A stretch of DNA of 64,000 nucleotides, taken from Haemonchus contortus (Eukaryota > Nematoda > Chromadorea > Rhabditida > Trichostrongylidae). The stretch is taken from contig LS997566.1 in NCBI GenBank assembly GCA_000469685.2, positions 30,871,496 to 30,935,495 of the forward strand, given 5' to 3'. A program made the translations under genes and the position numbers. Of the stretch, positions 60,878 through 64,000 are shown in pieces. A model generated the notes under the pieces. It ran no database searches. It was not told the DNA's origin and worked only from the letters and a program-made list of their open reading frames with translations. Every line of letters starts with the position of its first letter. The stretch's first letter is position 1.

Positions 60878-63839
60878 ACATAACGAATTCACAATTTCTT
60901 ATGCAGACACCCTGAATTTTCTTTGCAACGTGTGGATGCGGCGGGAAACTTTTACCTATGACTGCATTTTTGCAAATTCTGCCGCAAGTCTTCATAGTAG
61001 TTACCGGTAGTTCTTACTTGTAACTCCCATTCAAGACTTCGTAGTGATCAATGTCTTGAACACTCCACCAGACAAGGAGTTGAACTTCTCGGCCTATGGC
61101 ATTCGGTTGTTAAATAATTTACGCGGAACAACCACTTCCGGCTGCAGAGAATGACTTATTGAACCGGTCGAAAGGGCGACTTTTAGCCAGCAGAAGCAGA
61201 CTTTGGTAGATGTTCACACTTCCTCGTAGCAGGTTATTGTATGGGGGCAATACTCCCGCTTAATTCGACTTTTTTTATGGATCAGAAGGAACCACGATTC
61301 ACATTGTTACTGGGAGCATCGTAGAGTCTATATGAGTTGGACGGACATCGAAACACGAGAACGTCTTCAAGAAACTAGAAAGCAGTCATAATTTACCACC
61401 CATCTGATGTTTGGGATGTAGTTGGTCTCTCTTGCGGTTCAGTGAATTTTTGGAACCACAAGAATTGAATTTTCATGCCTGGCCCATCTACAGCACAGTC
61501 ATTTCAACGGATCTCCTTGCTGAGTGTCCCGGATAGGACTGTGAAGCAAAGGTGGTAAATAATCGGAGTGCACGGCTTTATAGCTCTCTGGAAACAACAA
61601 AGAGCGATCAAATTTCGTAATGCATTTAGAAACGAGTCAATCAAGATCATCATAAAAATCATCATTTTTATTAATATTATAAAAGGGAGGAAGAGAAATC
61701 CCCGATGCCTTTGCCTCGGATCAAAAAATTTGGGGATTGAAGGCTTCGAAACTTATCAGACGTGGAAGTTGCGGCTCTCCAAGAAGTGGCTTTACCTAGC
61801 GATTATAGCAAGAATGTCAAATCTAACGAATCAACTGTTAATTATCACAACATACCCTTGATTACATTTCTTTACCATCAGATTGAAAGAATGGCTCAGG
61901 CTAGTGATGCAGATCAGGTTAATCACTTCATTTCCAAGAATAGTGATGGAATAACTCGGTGATTCACCGTCATGTAAATAGATAAACGGATTTTTCATTT
62001 TTGCTTTTATACCTTTTATTTTTATTTTGATGTCCAGTACGAAAATTGAATAAACAATAATTAACACAAACTAGTTCAAAAGACAGAACTGTATCCTTGG
62101 GGTATTGTGCCTTTGACAACAAATGAGGTTCCATTAGTTGGGCTCCATTGGGCTCCAACAAAAAAAAAATAAAAAAAACAAAACAAAATTTAAAAAAACA
62201 AAAGTAAAAGTTCGTTTTGAAGATGTATTCTGCGATTCGATCAATCACGTTCACGTCATTTGGGTGGCCAAAGGTAGCACGTACTTTATCGACCCCCCTC
62301 CCTTGTCCCTACCACACGAGTTCCAAAGGTTGACGATACGTGGATATACTTTCAAAGCAGACACGACACACGTACGATGGCCCCTAGGGCCCATGCGTAG
62401 AAATTGGGAAGAGTGTACGTGAATGAAAGTCTACTCACATGAAAGCACTTTTCAAAGGGAGTGCTTTGAGAAAAAAAAACACCATGTTTCATGAGAATGT
62501 CCGCAAAGTTTATTGGATTTGACTGAAATTTGTCGAGGAGAATTCTATTTTACCCTCGGACTCAATTCGTTTTGTAGAAAGCGCATTTCCTTGATAGCAC
62601 TGGTAAAATGGAGGTCGGAGAATTGTAAAGAACTCGTGAACAACGACCTTTCTAGGGCTACTACGTTTGATTACTTTAGAATCACGACTATTTTTATAGA
62701 TTGTATTCCTGTACGTTGCACTACGACAAACATCTACAGTATGACTTGAGGGAAAGGCGAATTTTTATAATAGCTTCATAAGGAAACAAGAAAGGTCCTC
62801 AGTCCTGAGGAAAGGCGCCCTGAGGAATAACCAACCGTACAATCATAGGTACTGTCAGAAGCAGAGCAATGAACACCATGGCTTACTGCTTGGGTAAGTT
62901 GACAACCAACGGAAGGGTTAAAGAGAATTGGGTGGACTTGGTACTTTGCCAAAGTACTATCACATATATGTAGTAACTGAAGAGGATGAGCTTGTAAGCA
63001 TCGCAAGTCAGTTTCCCATGTACCAAAAGGCCACCCCAGACGGGTTTGAAAGGAGAGGGAGGAGAAATAACGAAAATAGGAATGGAATCGAGTAGAGCGT
63101 CTAACCCATTCGTCACACATCGAATGGACCAGGTACTGAGTCAGAAAAAGCAAATAAGACCAACTTTGTCTGGTAAAGGGGAGAGAAACGGCAACATTGA
63201 AGCCGTCCACCTCGTGCGGTCACCACTCCGGGTGGTCCCAACACAATTTCGATTACTTTAGTGGCTGCAACCCTATTACGCTCCATTTTTGAGCAAAGGG
63301 CAAGGTTGGGGGAAATAAATCTCGTCCATGAAATCGGCCGAGGCAGGGAATGGATCATATGGCTCCGAATGGGAAGTGCAGGAAGTAAATGCCCAACGAC
63401 AACTTAGAAAAGTTGAAGCAAAACCTGCGGATGCACCCTGAAAGCTGTAGGGGCCTGGACTTTGAGAATAGGGCAGGTTTTCAAATGATGCGAAATCGCA
63501 ACCGGGGAGGGAGGGGCAAATTAGTGGAAGAGACCGCAGTAATGGGATCACCAAGGACACGGAATGCGGTTGCTCCCATATATACTATGGAAGACGCCAG
63601 ATATGATGCCATTTATTGAAGCAGAAATTTTGGTAAAGCAAGCATAAGTGTACTATCGCTTCTCTAGCTTCTCAACGTAAGACCAAACCCAGCCAGCTTC
63701 ACAACTCGAAGCTCCATAACCTTACCGTACAGTCACGGATCAGTTATAGAGGCACCTTATCAGGTAACGAATAGTTACCAAAACAGAGTTGGGGTAAAGT
63801 TGAACTGATATATCCCCGACAAGCATACATCCGACGATC

Positions 63840-63893
63840 AATCGATTCTCGGTTTGATACCGATACTCATGCTAACCAAGCCTCTTTACCCTC
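63840..63893 (+). repeat. Possible SINE-A remnant
   Basis: The order GATTCTCGGTTTGATACCGA, TGCTAACCAAGCC, TTTACCCTCC loosely follows the family order of box B, GCCAACCAAGCCTTCC and CATCCCTCC. Only this short section aligns. Confidence 0.3.
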
Positions 63894-64000
63894 CTGCGCC
63901 GGCAGGCTTACACCAGTTCACCTTAGGGGATACAATTATTACATTGGACATCGGCTAGCGCTCGGAAATCTTTGCATGGACCATAAAGAATGTAGGATAA

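Larger units (their letters stand above)
59999..64000. other. No gene recognised
   Basis: Holds a GGA/poly-G tract (60838-60877) and a weak SINE-A remnant near the right edge. Frames at 62776-63358 (-) and 63389-63619 (+) have no recognised motif. Confidence 0.4.

Overview
The window looks like non-coding, repeat-rich DNA from a nematode. The evidence is small introns (69 and 75 bp) with TTTTCAG-type acceptors, a Tc3-like transposon, and a 7TM receptor of the invertebrate biogenic-amine type. Nothing suggests bacterial, organellar or viral DNA. Most open frames in the window are random or belong to repeats.

The only host gene I can name is the 3' (low-coordinate) part of a dopamine D2-like receptor gene on the minus strand, between 703 and 6630. 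Three exons are visible: TM1-TM2 (6330-6630), TM3 start (894-1006) and the DRY motif plus TM4 (703-824). They are joined by a 5.3 kb and a 69 bp intron with matching phases and good splice sites. Exon 1 as written changes reading frame several times, so it is either mis-assembled or decayed. The remaining exons lie beyond the left edge or were not found.

The rest, about 57 kb, is dominated by repeats. (1) A tRNA-derived SINE family (called SINE-A here) has about 18 recognisable copies in both orientations, with Pol III box A and box B and a tail ending in TTTATCC. (2) A second tRNA-like family (SINE-B) has two copies, one in a foldback. (3) A DNA transposon/MITE family ends in AAGGCACAGTT..CGATAA, with about five copies of 0.2-0.7 kb; a 155 bp almost perfect hairpin carries the same ends. 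(4) A 0.4 kb GC-ended inverted-repeat element lies at about 33.4-33.8 kb. (5) A 1.57 kb palindromic Tc3-like element at 31226-32794 is built from two inverted copies of one transposon half around a truncated transposase catalytic fragment. (6) A 499 bp perfect (GATA)n tract lies at 25288-25786.

The spans between these hold nothing I can identify. A few exon-like open frames (near 41.3, 45.1 and 56.6 kb) are listed at low confidence. The most noteworthy items are the foldback Tc3 derivative, the SINE-A family, the TIR-sharing hairpin at 18.7 kb, and the frame-disrupted receptor exon.
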